Assembly (NCBI GenBank): GCA_963734365.1
Contig: CAVTGV010000002.1
Span: forward strand, 1-64,000
DNA length: 64,000 bases
Direction of reading: 5' to 3'
DNA from: JACVRW01 sp963734365
Lineage (GTDB): Bacteria > Actinomycetota > Thermoleophilia > Solirubrobacterales > Thermoleophilaceae
Both the position numbers and the translations under genes were made by a program. The notes beneath the pieces were generated by a model, which had not been told where the DNA came from, ran no database searches, and saw only the letters and a list, made by a program, of their open reading frames with translations. Shown piece by piece: positions 7,651-16,753 of the stretch (its first letter is position 1; each line of letters opens with the position of its first letter).

Positions 7651-8763
7651 TCAGCTGGGGTGAAGGATCCGAAAGCGATCGGGTTCTGCCGGATCTCGAT
7701 CGACGACTTGGATCGGCGGCCAGGCCCATTGCCAAACGCTGATGCCTGGCGTGCGGGTGAACTGGATCTGCCCGCGGGTGCCTTCGACCGCAACGCGCGG
7801 CCAGAATTCGGCAGTACGCGCCCGGTCCGCGCCTTGATAGCGCAGCACATCGGCGAGGACGGCGACGGTGTCGTAGCCCTCGAAGGCGACGAAGGAGGGC
7901 GCCTCGGCGAGCCGTTCGCGGAGGGCCTTCTCGACTCGTGCACCGACAGGGCTGAGGCGTTCGGGCAGGTAGCGCAAGAACGGAATCGCGGCACCGTCGT
8001 CGCCCAGCAACGTCGCCCATTCGCCGAACTCCGGTTGCCCGGCCGGAGCACCAATCATGATTTCGGCGATGCGCTGGTCGCGGCGGACAGACTTGACGAT
8101 CGACACTGCCGGCTCCGGGTTGCCGACCAGAAGAAGGACGGCTGTCGCGCGATTGTCGACGAGTTCGTCGCACACGGCCGTCGGGGCGAGCGCGCCCATG
8201 TCGAGTTCGATGACGCTGCCGCCGCGCGGAGCGAGGTAGTCCCGCAGAATGCGGGTCCCAGATGCCCAGTAGACGCTCGGCTCGGCTGCTACGGCGATTC
8301 GAGTGTGGCCCGCGCTGAGGAGGAAGTCTGCGTAGATCTGCCAGCCGTGGGACTGCGCCGCGGCGAGGCGCGCGACCCAATCTGTCGGCTGTTCGGTCAG
8401 CGCGTCGAGAACCGCTGACGAGCAGAGAAACGGCAGGCCGAGGGCGTCGGCCCTAGCGGCAACGGCCCGAGCGACGACGCTGTGATACTCCCCCGCCAAG
8501 GCAGCCACGCCCAGCCGAGCCAACTCATCGACCGCCGCCGCGGCCCTCTGGGGATCAGCCGCGGTGTCTCGGACCACCAGCCCGAGTGGTCTTCCGACGA
8601 TCCCGCCGGCGTCATTGACTTCGCAAACGCCCAGCTCGAGTCCAGCCAGCAAGTGTTGGCCTGCCTCCACCCAGCCAGGCCGAGTCAGCGGAACGAGAGC
8701 GCCGATTTGTACGGATGATCCGTCCGCCTGTTCATCTCCAGGTGACGATGGTCGCGTACTCAT
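7651..8763 (-). CDS. Periplasmic-binding-protein-like (branched-chain amino acid type), no signal peptide
   Basis: A 370-residue type I periplasmic-binding fold (Peripla_BP_6 style). It opens with IGALVPLTRPG, then LAGLELGVCEVNDAGGIVGR, and contains the expected AAVDELARLGVAALAGEYHS and FEGYDTVAVLADVLR segments of Leu/Ile/Val-type receptors. The start at ATG 8763 has GGGAA upstream. A longer frame to 8835 adds no hydrophobic stretch either, so neither version has a signal peptide or lipobox. There are no permease or ATPase genes nearby. It may act as a cytoplasmic ligand sensor, or its export signal may be lost. It diverges from the large surface-protein gene. Confidence 0.78.
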   Translation of the reverse strand: MSTRPSSPGDEQADGSSVQIGALVPLTRPGWVEAGQHLLAGLELGVCEVNDAGGIVGRPLGLVVRDTAADPQRAAAAVDELARLGVAALAGEYHSVVARAVAARADALGLPFLCSSAVLDALTEQPTDWVARLAAAQSHGWQIYADFLLSAGHTRIAVAAEPSVYWASGTRILRDYLAPRGGSVIELDMGALAPTAVCDELVDNRATAVLLLVGNPEPAVSIVKSVRRDQRIAEIMIGAPAGQPEFGEWATLLGDDGAAIPFLRYLPERLSPVGARVEKALRERLAEAPSFVAFEGYDTVAVLADVLRYQGADRARTAEFWPRVAVEGTRGQIQFTRTPGISVWQWAWPPIQVVDRDPAEPDRFRILHPS

Positions 8764-9053
8764 GCGTTGGCGTTTCCCGTGTGACGATTCGGTTGCAGCC
8801 TGCCCGGATCCCAGAGTGGCAAGGCCCGGTAGCACGTGTCCATCTCATCTCGCCGTGGCGGGCTCACCTGGTGACCATGCCGGACATTGCATCCACCACC
8901 ATCGCCAACAAGCAACCACCGGAGGAGCGTCCGTGTCGCACTGGATTCATCAGCGAGGGAGCGGCGGATCGGACGATCGCGACCGCTCGGTGTCCGCCGC
9001 TTGACAGGCGCTACTCGTTGGAGGAGGCTACCCATGGTTTTCGGGTAAGAGGC

Positions 9054-12000
9054 ATGAAGCCTGGCGTATCCCTACCGCGCTCGCTTGGCCTGTTTCGCGC
9101 CGGGTACGCGATGGGGCCGAAGCACGTCTTCGCGGCGCTGCTGATGACGGTGTCGTTCGCGTTCGCGCCATCGAATGCGGCTGGTGCCGCCTGCCCGAGC
9201 GCCGACACGAGCTACCTCGGAAACTGCGGGCCCTCCTTCGCCGTGCCGAACTGGACCGATGCCGGCGGCTGGACCGATCCGTCGAAGTACTCGACGATTC
9301 AGCTGGCCGACGTCAATGGGGACGGTCGCGACGAGCTGATCGGGCGCAACGACGCGGGCCTGGAGATCTACTGGTTCGACAAGACCGTCGGCCAGTGGCG
9401 TCCCCAGGTCGACGCCGACGGCAACCGCCAAGTGCTGGCGGACTTTGCCTCGCCCCCGCCGCCGCAGGAGAGCACTCCTTGCAGCTTGCGCAACGCGTGG
9501 TACTACACGACGATCCAGGCCGCTGACATCGACGACCAGGGAGGCGAGGAGATCCTGGCCCGCTTCTGCGACGGGATGCGGGTGTACCAGTACGCCCCGC
9601 CCAGCGGTGGTCAGGACATCGACGGCGGCACGTGGACGCGGATCAGCGACAAGGGCCCGTTCCCCGACTCCGACGACTACGGCGATTCCAGGCTGTATTC
9701 CACGATCCACGTCGCGCCGCTCACTCACCCGCCGAGGACCGGCCGCACTGTCACGGCGCTGTTCGCGCGTAAGGACACCTCGGCGGGTGATCCCTCGCTT
9801 GCGATCTACGTCTGGGACAAGGGCGCCTGGACGCGCGTGCCCGACCCGTCGTCGTCAGAGGGGTACGTCTCGGGTTTCTCCCTGAGCGAGTGCGGCACCC
9901 CCGAGTGCTATCTCACTCTGCAGGCGGCCAACCTCAGCGCTAACGACACCAGCTCGGTCGCGCTGCCCTCGCGCCTCAACGACATCATGGGCCGCAACTG
10001 GTATGGGGTTGCCGGCTTCGAGCTGAATCTCTTCACCGGGTGGACGCGGCTGGCCGGCAGCGGGAACAACCCGTCGGCGATCGCCGGCCCCTTCAGCGAC
10101 AAATCGGGCGGCCCGGATTGCCCGTTCTCGGCGGCCGGCGCGACGGGCGCAGGCAGCAGCGACTGTCTTGGCAGCAGTCCCGCGTACTACGAGACGATGC
10201 GCGGCGCGAACATCGACGGCGTGGCCGGTGACGAGCTGTTCGCGCGGGCGGTCGACGGGCTGCGGGTCTACAAGTGGATGCCCCCGGCGGCGGGCTCCAC
10301 ATCGGGCTCGTTCGTGCGGCTCGCGACGCTCGGCTCCCCTGTCGCCGGGTCGCTCACCGGCAAGGGCGCCTGGATCTCCCCCGGCCAGTGGGGGTCGATC
10401 AGGACGGCCGATATCGACGGGAACGGCAAACAGGAGGTGCTGGCCCTCGACGGCACGGCGCTGTCGGCCTGGACCTACGACGGAGAAGGCAACACGTGGA
10501 GCCAGATGCCGGCCTCGCCGGCGCTGGGGCTGTCGGTCGACCCGTGGGTACATCACCCGGAGTACTACTCGACGATCCGGACCGGTGACGTCGACGGCGA
10601 CGGACGCGACGACGTGGTCGCCCGCGGCCCGTCCGGGATCCGCACCTGGTTCTACAACCGGCGTAACACGGGCGGCTGGGAGCGCTACCTAGCCGATGGC
10701 TACCCCGCCTTCGCAGCCGGCGGTCCGCAGAACGCCTTCGCTGCCCTGACGACTCTGGCCAAGAACAGCGCCGTCATCCCCCGCACCGCGACCAGCGTGC
10801 GCGACGTCTGGTCGAAAGAGAACGCCCCGCAGGCCTCGGATCTCACCACGCTGAAGGACGGGCTGATCTCGATCGCGAACTGCTCGAACCCCATCCCCGG
10901 CAACCCGCCGAGCTACGGGGCGTGCACGCCGCCGGCGGGGACCAGCGGCTTCACCGCCGGCGACTGGAAGACGGTGGTCAACCAGATGCTGGCCGAGAAC
11001 TACCGTGCGGGCCAGGTGGTGGCGTTCTTCGCCGAGCTCGACCAGATGCGAGAGAAGCTGTTCATCGCCGAGAACGCCGAGCTGCCCGCCATCGGCCAGG
11101 ACCTCGGGCTGCAGGCGGGGGCGGGAACGACAGCCCAGTACGACTTTGGCCAGCTGTTCAGCTCGATCTTCGGGATCCTGGGCACGTTCAGCTCGTTCGC
11201 GAACCCCCTGCTCGGCGCGACCCTGAACGCCGAGTCGTACGTGCTCTCGGCGGTGCCACAGGCCTCGCCGACGGCCACGAGCTCGTTCCAGACGACCTAC
11301 TCCGGCCTGCAGGACAAGTTCGCTCAGATGGTGACGGAGATCGACAAGTCGCTCCTGGTCCAGAGCCAGGAGGTGCGCCAGGACGCCGGCCTGCTCGGGC
11401 TCGTCAGCCAGCTGCGCTCGAGCGGCGACTGGGATCTCGACGCGATCGGAGTCGAGAGCGCCGCCAACCAGGGCTTCGCCACCTGGATCTACCGCACGCT
11501 CATGCCGACGCTCTACCAGCGCTACCACGTCTCCTACTGCTCCGACGGATACGGATCCGAGGGGAACTGCTCGGGAGTGGCCTCGGGGACGGGTGTGATC
11601 GGCGGCGGCCAGAACTTCATCTCGCTCGGCTCGCTGTACGTCAACGACCAATACCCCTGCTACGACGATTGGACCGGCGACTACTGCGCCTACACCAAGC
11701 CGCCGGACGATCTGATGAACCGGATCTGGGGACCGTTGTCATCGGATTGCAGCTACCAGACCGGCAGTGCTCAGACCGCCTGGACCTTCGGCTGCTCGGC
11801 CGGCGTCGACGTCAACACGAGCATCAAGAGCAACACCTGGGGCTTCTTGAACCACACCGGTAACTTCGTCGTCTATTACGCGCCGGACTGCCCGGCTTCG
11901 TCGTGCCCCGGCGATGCCGCGGGGTCGCGCGCCGCGCAGGTGCGCCGGCGACCGCCGATCATGCTCGGCCGTCGGCGGCAGCTCGGACCCGTCCGCGCCG

Positions 12001-12815
12001 TGCGCGGCAGCGTGGACCTCCGCGCCAACACCGTCATCCCACGCATGCGGCTCACCGGTGCCACCGTCAGACTGGGCCGGCTGCTGTTCGAGCGCGCTGG
12101 TCTGGGCGAGCTCGCCCGACCGCGCGGAAGGCCGGTGCGGACGCTCAAGCTGAGACGCGCTTCGTCCGGCCGCTTCATCGCAGCGACGAGGGGCCGCCCC
12201 CGGACACGGATCGTGCTGCGCCGCCGCGGCGGCGGCGGACGCGTAGCGCTCAGGCTGCGGATCGGCGCCTCGGCCTTCCGCACGCCGCGGGCCTGCCACG
12301 CATTGCCGGCGTCGACCGCGATCGACACCCCGCCGGTGGAGCTCGAGACGCGCCTCTACCTCAGTAACGCGCGCACCCAGCGCCATCGCATCCTCCTGCA
12401 CCACCGCGTGCGCTGCCGGCGCGACGCGCGCGGCAACATCCACCGCCTCGAGCACGTGCGCTACCGCCGCCACCCGCTCCGGCGCGGGCTGGCCCTGACG
12501 CTGCATGGGCCGCGGCGCGTCCAGCCCGGAACCACCGCTAGGTACGTCGCGCGCGTGCACAACCGTCGCCGCGGCAGCCGCCGGCTGCTCTCGTCGCTGT
12601 GGGACGTCACGTTTTTCGGCCGTACCCGCACGACCCGAATCCACGAGCTGCGACGCGGTCAGTCGCAGAGGATCACCTTCACCAGCCGGGTGCCGCGCAG
12701 CGCCCGACGCCGGTTCTGCGTCGAGGTCGGGGCCACCGCCCCGGCCGCCCGCGGGGCGCACACCCATGTCTGCTCGCGGGTCGGGGCTGCCGGCGCGCCC
12801 GGGGTCACGGGCTGA
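9054..12815 (+). CDS. Large secreted FG-GAP/VCBS repeat protein
   Basis: A 1253-residue protein, start at ATG 9054 (AAGAGG just upstream; ATG 9111 is an alternative). A hydrophobic segment and AAGA site near residues 20-45 indicate secretion. Residues ~75-540 hold about seven FG-GAP-like calcium-binding units, each Y-x-T-I-x-x-(A/G)D(V/I)DGDG-like (for example LADVNGDGRDEL and TGDVDGDGRDDV), which would form a beta-propeller. Residues ~620-830 are helical and hydrophobic. A Cys- and aromatic-rich block follows, then from ~960 a strongly Arg-rich tail ending in a beta-sandwich-like stretch. Likely a surface or extracellular protein; the ligand is unknown. Confidence 0.8.
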   Translation: MKPGVSLPRSLGLFRAGYAMGPKHVFAALLMTVSFAFAPSNAAGAACPSADTSYLGNCGPSFAVPNWTDAGGWTDPSKYSTIQLADVNGDGRDELIGRNDAGLEIYWFDKTVGQWRPQVDADGNRQVLADFASPPPPQESTPCSLRNAWYYTTIQAADIDDQGGEEILARFCDGMRVYQYAPPSGGQDIDGGTWTRISDKGPFPDSDDYGDSRLYSTIHVAPLTHPPRTGRTVTALFARKDTSAGDPSLAIYVWDKGAWTRVPDPSSSEGYVSGFSLSECGTPECYLTLQAANLSANDTSSVALPSRLNDIMGRNWYGVAGFELNLFTGWTRLAGSGNNPSAIAGPFSDKSGGPDCPFSAAGATGAGSSDCLGSSPAYYETMRGANIDGVAGDELFARAVDGLRVYKWMPPAAGSTSGSFVRLATLGSPVAGSLTGKGAWISPGQWGSIRTADIDGNGKQEVLALDGTALSAWTYDGEGNTWSQMPASPALGLSVDPWVHHPEYYSTIRTGDVDGDGRDDVVARGPSGIRTWFYNRRNTGGWERYLADGYPAFAAGGPQNAFAALTTLAKNSAVIPRTATSVRDVWSKENAPQASDLTTLKDGLISIANCSNPIPGNPPSYGACTPPAGTSGFTAGDWKTVVNQMLAENYRAGQVVAFFAELDQMREKLFIAENAELPAIGQDLGLQAGAGTTAQYDFGQLFSSIFGILGTFSSFANPLLGATLNAESYVLSAVPQASPTATSSFQTTYSGLQDKFAQMVTEIDKSLLVQSQEVRQDAGLLGLVSQLRSSGDWDLDAIGVESAANQGFATWIYRTLMPTLYQRYHVSYCSDGYGSEGNCSGVASGTGVIGGGQNFISLGSLYVNDQYPCYDDWTGDYCAYTKPPDDLMNRIWGPLSSDCSYQTGSAQTAWTFGCSAGVDVNTSIKSNTWGFLNHTGNFVVYYAPDCPASSCPGDAAGSRAAQVRRRPPIMLGRRRQLGPVRAVRGSVDLRANTVIPRMRLTGATVRLGRLLFERAGLGELARPRGRPVRTLKLRRASSGRFIAATRGRPRTRIVLRRRGGGGRVALRLRIGASAFRTPRACHALPASTAIDTPPVELETRLYLSNARTQRHRILLHHRVRCRRDARGNIHRLEHVRYRRHPLRRGLALTLHGPRRVQPGTTARYVARVHNRRRGSRRLLSSLWDVTFFGRTRTTRIHELRRGQSQRITFTSRVPRSARRRFCVEVGATAPAARGAHTHVCSRVGAAGAPGVTG

Positions 12816-13136
12816 TCAGCGCCTCACCGCTCCCTCGAACCGCATGCTGACGCGCTTTCTCACGACCGCTTCCGAGACGCCCGCCTGCGCGGCGATCTCG
12901 GGATAGTCGCGCTCGTCGAGCAGCCGGGCTCGCACGGCGTCGCGTTGGCTCGCTCCACGCCCAGCCGCCTGACGGGCGCGTCGCTCGGCGCACCCTCGGC
13001 GGCGCCAGTCGTTGAGCTTCTTCGTGGCAATGGCATACAACCAGCTTCCGGGAGGCCCACGGCTCGGGTCGTAACTGCGCCGGGCGACCAGTGCAGCGGC
13101 GAACGTCTCGGCCACCAGCTCGGCATTCGGGCCGTT
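12816..13136 (-). pseudogene. Truncated ECF sigma factor remnant
   Basis: Two sigma-factor pieces can be read. Region 2 is ELVAETFAAALVARRSYDPS followed by GSWLYAIATKKLNDWRRRG. Region 4 is LLDERDYPEIAAQAGVSEAV followed by VRKRVS. In intact ECF factors the two are joined by a linker of several tens of residues and preceded by region 2.1. Here the linker is only about 15 residues, the region 2.1 start is missing (no start codon upstream of GTG 13115 in frame), and the C-terminus ends abruptly. Its stop abuts the stop of the surface-protein gene. It is probably non-functional. Confidence 0.65.
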
Positions 13137-13279
13137 TAAATCCCGGCCGTGCCCCCGTTCCGATCATCCGGGCATGGTGACCGGGCCGGCACGCCGAGCC
13201 TCGAACCTCGGGCTGCCCGTACGACGATCCTTCGGGTAACCGCACCGACTGGAGCTCACGATCGCCGTACGCTCAGCCC

Positions 13280-14326
13280 ATGACCACCGACGACAAGAGG
13301 ATCACTGGGCAAGTCGACCCTTCAGAGATCATGCAGGTCGGTATGGGGTTCTGGGCGTCGAAGACGCTCCTATCTGCAGTCGAGCTCGAGCTGTTCACCG
13401 AGCTGGGCGGCGACGCGATGACAGCTGCGGAGATCGCTGAGGCGCTGGGGCTTCACGAGCGGGCGGTTCCCGACTTCCCCGATGCGCTCGTCGCCCTCCA
13501 GCTACTCGATCGCGAGGGTGATGGGAGCGCTGCCGTCTACCGCAATACGGACGCAGGCGCGGCCTTTCTCGACAAGGCGAGTCCGGCCTACATCGGCGGG
13601 ATCCTCGAGATGGCCAACACACGGCTATATCGATTCTGGGGCGATCTCACCGTGGCTCTGCGGACCGGAGAGCCCCAGAACGAGATCAAGCACACCGGCA
13701 AGGCGGTGTTCGAGGAGCTCTATAGCGACGAGGGCAGGCTCGAGCAGTTCTTGAACGCGATGGCCGGGATCTCCGCGGGGCCGTTCCACGCGCTGGCGGA
13801 GAAGTTCGATTCCTCCAAGTACGAGACCCTCTGCGACGTGGGCGGCGCCACCGGTCAGCTCTCGATCATCCTCGCAAACCGGCACCCCCACATGAAATGC
13901 ACCACCCTTGACCTGCCAGTTGTCGAGCCGATCGCCAAACGCACGATCGAGGCAGCCGGATTGAGCGATCGGGTGGAGGCGATTAGCGGTGACTTCTTCG
14001 GCGAACCCCTACCCGAGGCCGACGTCATAACGATGGGACTGATCCTCCACGACTGGAACCTCGAGCGGAAAAAGCAGCTGGTCAAGGCGGCCTACGACGC
14101 GCTGCCGGAGGGCGGGGCCTACATCGTCATCGAGAACATCATCGACGACGCGCGCCGCGAAAACGCGTTCGGTCTCCTCATGTCGCTCAACATGCTGATC
14201 GAGTTCGGCGACGCGTTTGACTTCACGGGCGCCGACTTCGCCGCATGGTGCAAGGAGGCAGGCTTCAGGGAGGTAGACGTCCTTCCGCTCGCCGGTCCAA
14301 CGAGCGCCGGCATCGCCTACAAGTAG
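13280..14326 (+). CDS. SAM-dependent O-methyltransferase (COMT/ASMT type)
   Basis: A 348-residue class I methyltransferase of the plant-COMT-like (Methyltransf_2) family. Residues ~15-105 form the N-terminal dimerisation winged helix (FWASKTLLSAVELELFTELG). The SAM-binding glycine loop is CDVGGATGQLS near residue 190, followed by the acidic TTLDLP and GDFF segments. LILHDWN supplies the family catalytic-His position, and ENIIDD follows. TACGCT six bases before the ATG looks like a leaderless promoter. The substrate is unknown: such enzymes methylate phenolic or polyketide hydroxyls. An integrase fragment directly follows the stop codon, which suggests possible acquisition by transfer. Confidence 0.86.
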   Translation: MTTDDKRITGQVDPSEIMQVGMGFWASKTLLSAVELELFTELGGDAMTAAEIAEALGLHERAVPDFPDALVALQLLDREGDGSAAVYRNTDAGAAFLDKASPAYIGGILEMANTRLYRFWGDLTVALRTGEPQNEIKHTGKAVFEELYSDEGRLEQFLNAMAGISAGPFHALAEKFDSSKYETLCDVGGATGQLSIILANRHPHMKCTTLDLPVVEPIAKRTIEAAGLSDRVEAISGDFFGEPLPEADVITMGLILHDWNLERKKQLVKAAYDALPEGGAYIVIENIIDDARRENAFGLLMSLNMLIEFGDAFDFTGADFAAWCKEAGFREVDVLPLAGPTSAGIAYK

Positions 14327-14327
14327 G

Positions 14328-14448
14328 GAGGGCCAGCGCTTCCTGGATGCGCAGCCCGGTCCGCCAGAGGACCACGATCAGGCCACGCCTGGCGTCGCCC
14401 GTGCGCGCCGTCGCCGGCCGTCCGCATGACGGCGACGATCTCCTCAAC
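14328..14448 (-). pseudogene. Tyrosine recombinase (integrase) fragment, frameshifted
   Basis: On the minus strand two adjacent frames give VEEIVAVMRTAGDGAHGRR and then RGLIVVLWRTGLRIQEALAL. Together they look like the linker and start of the catalytic domain of a phage-type integrase; the RTGLRIQEAL segment surrounds the first catalytic Arg. A one-base shift near 14385 separates the pieces. The fragment ends two bases from the methyltransferase stop and lacks the distal H-x-x-R and Tyr motifs. It is a dead relic of a mobile element. Confidence 0.7.
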
Positions 14449-14513
14449 TGGCGCAAAGCACTAGCGAACTGCGCGCGAGGTCAGGATCCCGCCAGAGCGG
14501 GCATAACCGTGGG

Positions 14514-15605
14514 ATGGCAAGACGACTCGACGATCGGCTGCGGGACCCGTTGGTCTGGACCGACGTGGTGCAGCTCGTCAAGACGGTCGCCGCCGCCGTC
14601 GTCGCCTGGCTACTCGCCGTCGAGGTGTTCTCGCTGCCGCAGTCGTTCCTCGCGCCATGGGCCGCGCTTCTCACCGTTCACGCCACCGTCTATCGCACGC
14701 TGACGCGTGGCATCCAGCAAGCTGCCGCCGCCGTGGTCGGCGTCCTGCTCGCCTTCGCAGTCACCCCCATCCTGGGCGTCAGCTGGGCCTCACTGGCGCT
14801 CGTGTTGCTGGCGGCACTTGCCGTGGGCGCGATCGGTCCGATGCGAGCGGAGTCGACCACCGCCGCCGCCACCGCGCTCGTCGTGCTGCTCACGGGCTAC
14901 AGCGACGACGGCTCGATGCTGCTTGCGCGGCTGGCCGACACGATCATCGGGATCACGGTCGGTCTCGCCGTCAACCTCGCGGTCTGGCCGCCGCTGCGCG
15001 ATCGTAGTGCCGCGCGCCGCATCGATGACCTCGACGACCGCCTCGGCGTACTGCTCGCCGACATGGCCAGCGGGCTTCAAAGCAACGCTGCTCCCGAGCC
15101 GGACCGTTGGGTGGAGCACACGCGCGAGCTAGATCACGACATCGACAACGCCTGGGCCGACGTTCGACGGGCGCGCGAGAGTGGACGGCTCAACCTCCGT
15201 GGCAACGCCGCGCGGCGCATCCAGGACACACGGGACCTCGGCGACGTGCTGGTTGGCCTCGAGCAGGCGGTCGCCGATACGCGCAGCATGGCGCGAACGA
15301 TCGGACGTGCCGGCGCCGTCGCCGACTGGGAGCCACGATTCCGCGACGCCTGGGTCGCCATCCTCGGCCGCACCGCGGACGCGGTGCGCGATGCGAACGT
15401 AGACGACGTGCGCCGCATCTGTGAGGACCTTGAGTCGGTCGCGCGCCGGCTCCTTGACACCAACGGTGACCGCGCGCCCCGGCCGGTCCAGGGCGCGCTC
15501 GTCGTGAACTTGCGGAACATCTTGGAGGCGATGGCCCCGGTCGCGGCCGCCCAGCCGGTCCGCGTCCGCTCGCGGGACGAGCTGTACAAATCGTCCGGGC
15601 GATGA
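14514..15605 (+). CDS. FUSC/aromatic-acid-exporter-like membrane protein
   Basis: A 363-residue protein with five to six transmembrane helices in the first ~165 residues (for example VVQLVKTVAAAVVAWLLAV, and a WASLALVLLAALAVGAIGPM segment), followed by a long charged helical cytoplasmic tail. This layout, and LADTIIGITVGLAVNLAVWPPL at the end of the membrane part, fit the aromatic acid exporter/FUSC family. Homologues export aromatic acids or affect envelope lipids. Start is ATG 14514. The gene stands alone between the integrase relic and a gene-poor stretch. Confidence 0.8.
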   Translation: MARRLDDRLRDPLVWTDVVQLVKTVAAAVVAWLLAVEVFSLPQSFLAPWAALLTVHATVYRTLTRGIQQAAAAVVGVLLAFAVTPILGVSWASLALVLLAALAVGAIGPMRAESTTAAATALVVLLTGYSDDGSMLLARLADTIIGITVGLAVNLAVWPPLRDRSAARRIDDLDDRLGVLLADMASGLQSNAAPEPDRWVEHTRELDHDIDNAWADVRRARESGRLNLRGNAARRIQDTRDLGDVLVGLEQAVADTRSMARTIGRAGAVADWEPRFRDAWVAILGRTADAVRDANVDDVRRICEDLESVARRLLDTNGDRAPRPVQGALVVNLRNILEAMAPVAAAQPVRVRSRDELYKSSGR

Positions 15606-15697
15606 ATGGACGGGAGCACACCGCTCCCGCGTCGCTGACCAGCGCGGCAGGCGCACGTTGCGACAGCTTCCCGCGCATCACGGTAGCCGCCTGCCCG

Positions 15698-15955
15698 CTA
15701 GGCCGGGTCGGACCTTCGCCGTTGCGCCGCGCCGACTTGCTGGTGCCACGCGAACAGGTGATGGATGACCACGGCGCGCAGGTCCTCAGTGTCGAGGTCC
15801 GCAACGGCGTGGAAGGCTTGTTCGGGAGGCTCGATCTGCTTCAACCGCCCCCACAGGCGTAGCCCGACTGCTGCCTGCTGGATGATCGGGTCGTCGTGTC
15901 CGGCCAGCGAGTCACGGTCACCATCGTGGCTTGTCGGGTCGTCACTAAGTGGCAT
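15698..15955 (-). CDS. Small hypothetical protein
   Basis: An 85-residue soluble protein with a plausible composition: DDPIIQQAAVGLRLWGRLKQ then FHAVADLDTEDLRAVVIHHL. It looks like two or three amphipathic helices. No family is recognised. Start could be ATG 15955 or GTG 15958; neither has a clear ribosome site. It is kept because its codon pattern and helix regularity are better than the overlapping frames. Confidence 0.4.
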   Translation of the reverse strand: MPLSDDPTSHDGDRDSLAGHDDPIIQQAAVGLRLWGRLKQIEPPEQAFHAVADLDTEDLRAVVIHHLFAWHQQVGAAQRRRSDPA

Positions 15956-16145
15956 CACGGTGGGTAACGCCCCAGCCCGGAAGAGGTTGGAGAGTTTCGA
16001 GAGGTTGTTTGACCCCTCGCCGGCCGGGCATTCACGTGATCCCGCTAGCGACCCCAGACGCCCCCCGGCGGCTCGGGCACCCGGAGAGACAACGGGACAG
16101 CGGGACGGGGCGCGGCACTCCGCCAGTCACCGTCGCCCGCGTCGC

Positions 16146-16189
16146 GCGGGCGGGAGGGATCAGGGCTGGATTTCTACCCTCCCGCCCGC
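16146..16189. terminator. GC-rich stem-loop with 13-bp perfect arms
   Basis: GCGGGCGGGAGGG pairs perfectly with CCCTCCCGCCCGC across an 18-base loop. It resembles a terminator but follows no recognised gene, so it might instead end an unrecognised transcript or be part of a structured RNA. Confidence 0.4.
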
Positions 16190-16311
16190 TCAACATTCAG
16201 CCTTCGCCATTGAGCAGGCCTCAAGCAGCTCATGGGCTGGGACTAGCGCACAGAGCGCCTTACCCCAGCGAATGTTGTGGTCCCAGCGCGCCCAGGAGTG
16301 CCTTGGAGGCT

Positions 16312-16330
16312 TCTAGACGGGGTCTAGACC
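16312..16330. promoter_or_regulatory. Palindrome, possible operator
   Basis: TCTAGAC-GGG-GTCTAGA is a perfect inverted repeat (16312-16328), and GGTCTAGACC (16321-16330) is a second, overlapping one. It lies ~45 bases upstream of the small gene at 16373 and could be an operator for it. Confidence 0.35.
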
Positions 16331-16372
16331 GCCTTGGGCGGCTTTCGAGGCGATCGCCGCGGAGCGGAGACA

Positions 16373-16579
16373 GTGAGCGACCTAGTCGGCAAGGCGTTCG
16401 CCGCATTGGGCGAGGCGCCCACGTCGCGCGAGCTCGACCTTGTAGCTGCCGCGCTGGAGGACGAGCACGATGCATTCTGGCTGGCCGCGAACGACCGGGC
16501 GGCGTTCGCTGAGCCGACGCAGGTCGCGCTCGGAGTAGCTCAGTTTCGGTGGGCGGCGCCGCTGGTTGCTGTCGTCTGA
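16373..16579 (+). CDS. Small hypothetical protein
   Basis: A 68-residue protein starting at GTG 16373 with GCGGAG upstream as ribosome site. The sequence (AFAALGEAPTSRELDLVAAA then EDEHDAFWLAANDR) is predicted mostly helical and acidic. No family is recognised. A palindrome lies just upstream. Confidence 0.45.
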   Translation: MSDLVGKAFAALGEAPTSRELDLVAAALEDEHDAFWLAANDRAAFAEPTQVALGVAQFRWAAPLVAVV

Positions 16580-16753
16580 ACACGGTTCTGAAGGATTCCG
16601 GGAGCTTCTGTGGCGGCTAGTTGCGTATACGTGCACAGGTTTCGGGCCTTGAAAGTCCGCAATTTCCGGGAAACCCGAGCGAATCCAGCGCGTTGTCCGC
16701 TCGGCCCGGCGGAGTGTCGGGTAGACCCCAACGGGTCTCGAGGGAACTACGTC

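Larger units (their letters stand above)
15956..16372. other. Intergenic region with two inverted repeats
   Basis: No convincing gene here. It contains a 13-base-arm stem-loop (16146-16189) and a compact palindrome (16312-16330) just upstream of the small gene at 16373. Confidence 0.45.

Noticed and set aside
13280..15605. Secondary-metabolite cluster around the O-methyltransferase and exporter
   Set aside because: No synthase, ligase or tailoring set is nearby. Two genes beside an integrase relic are not enough.
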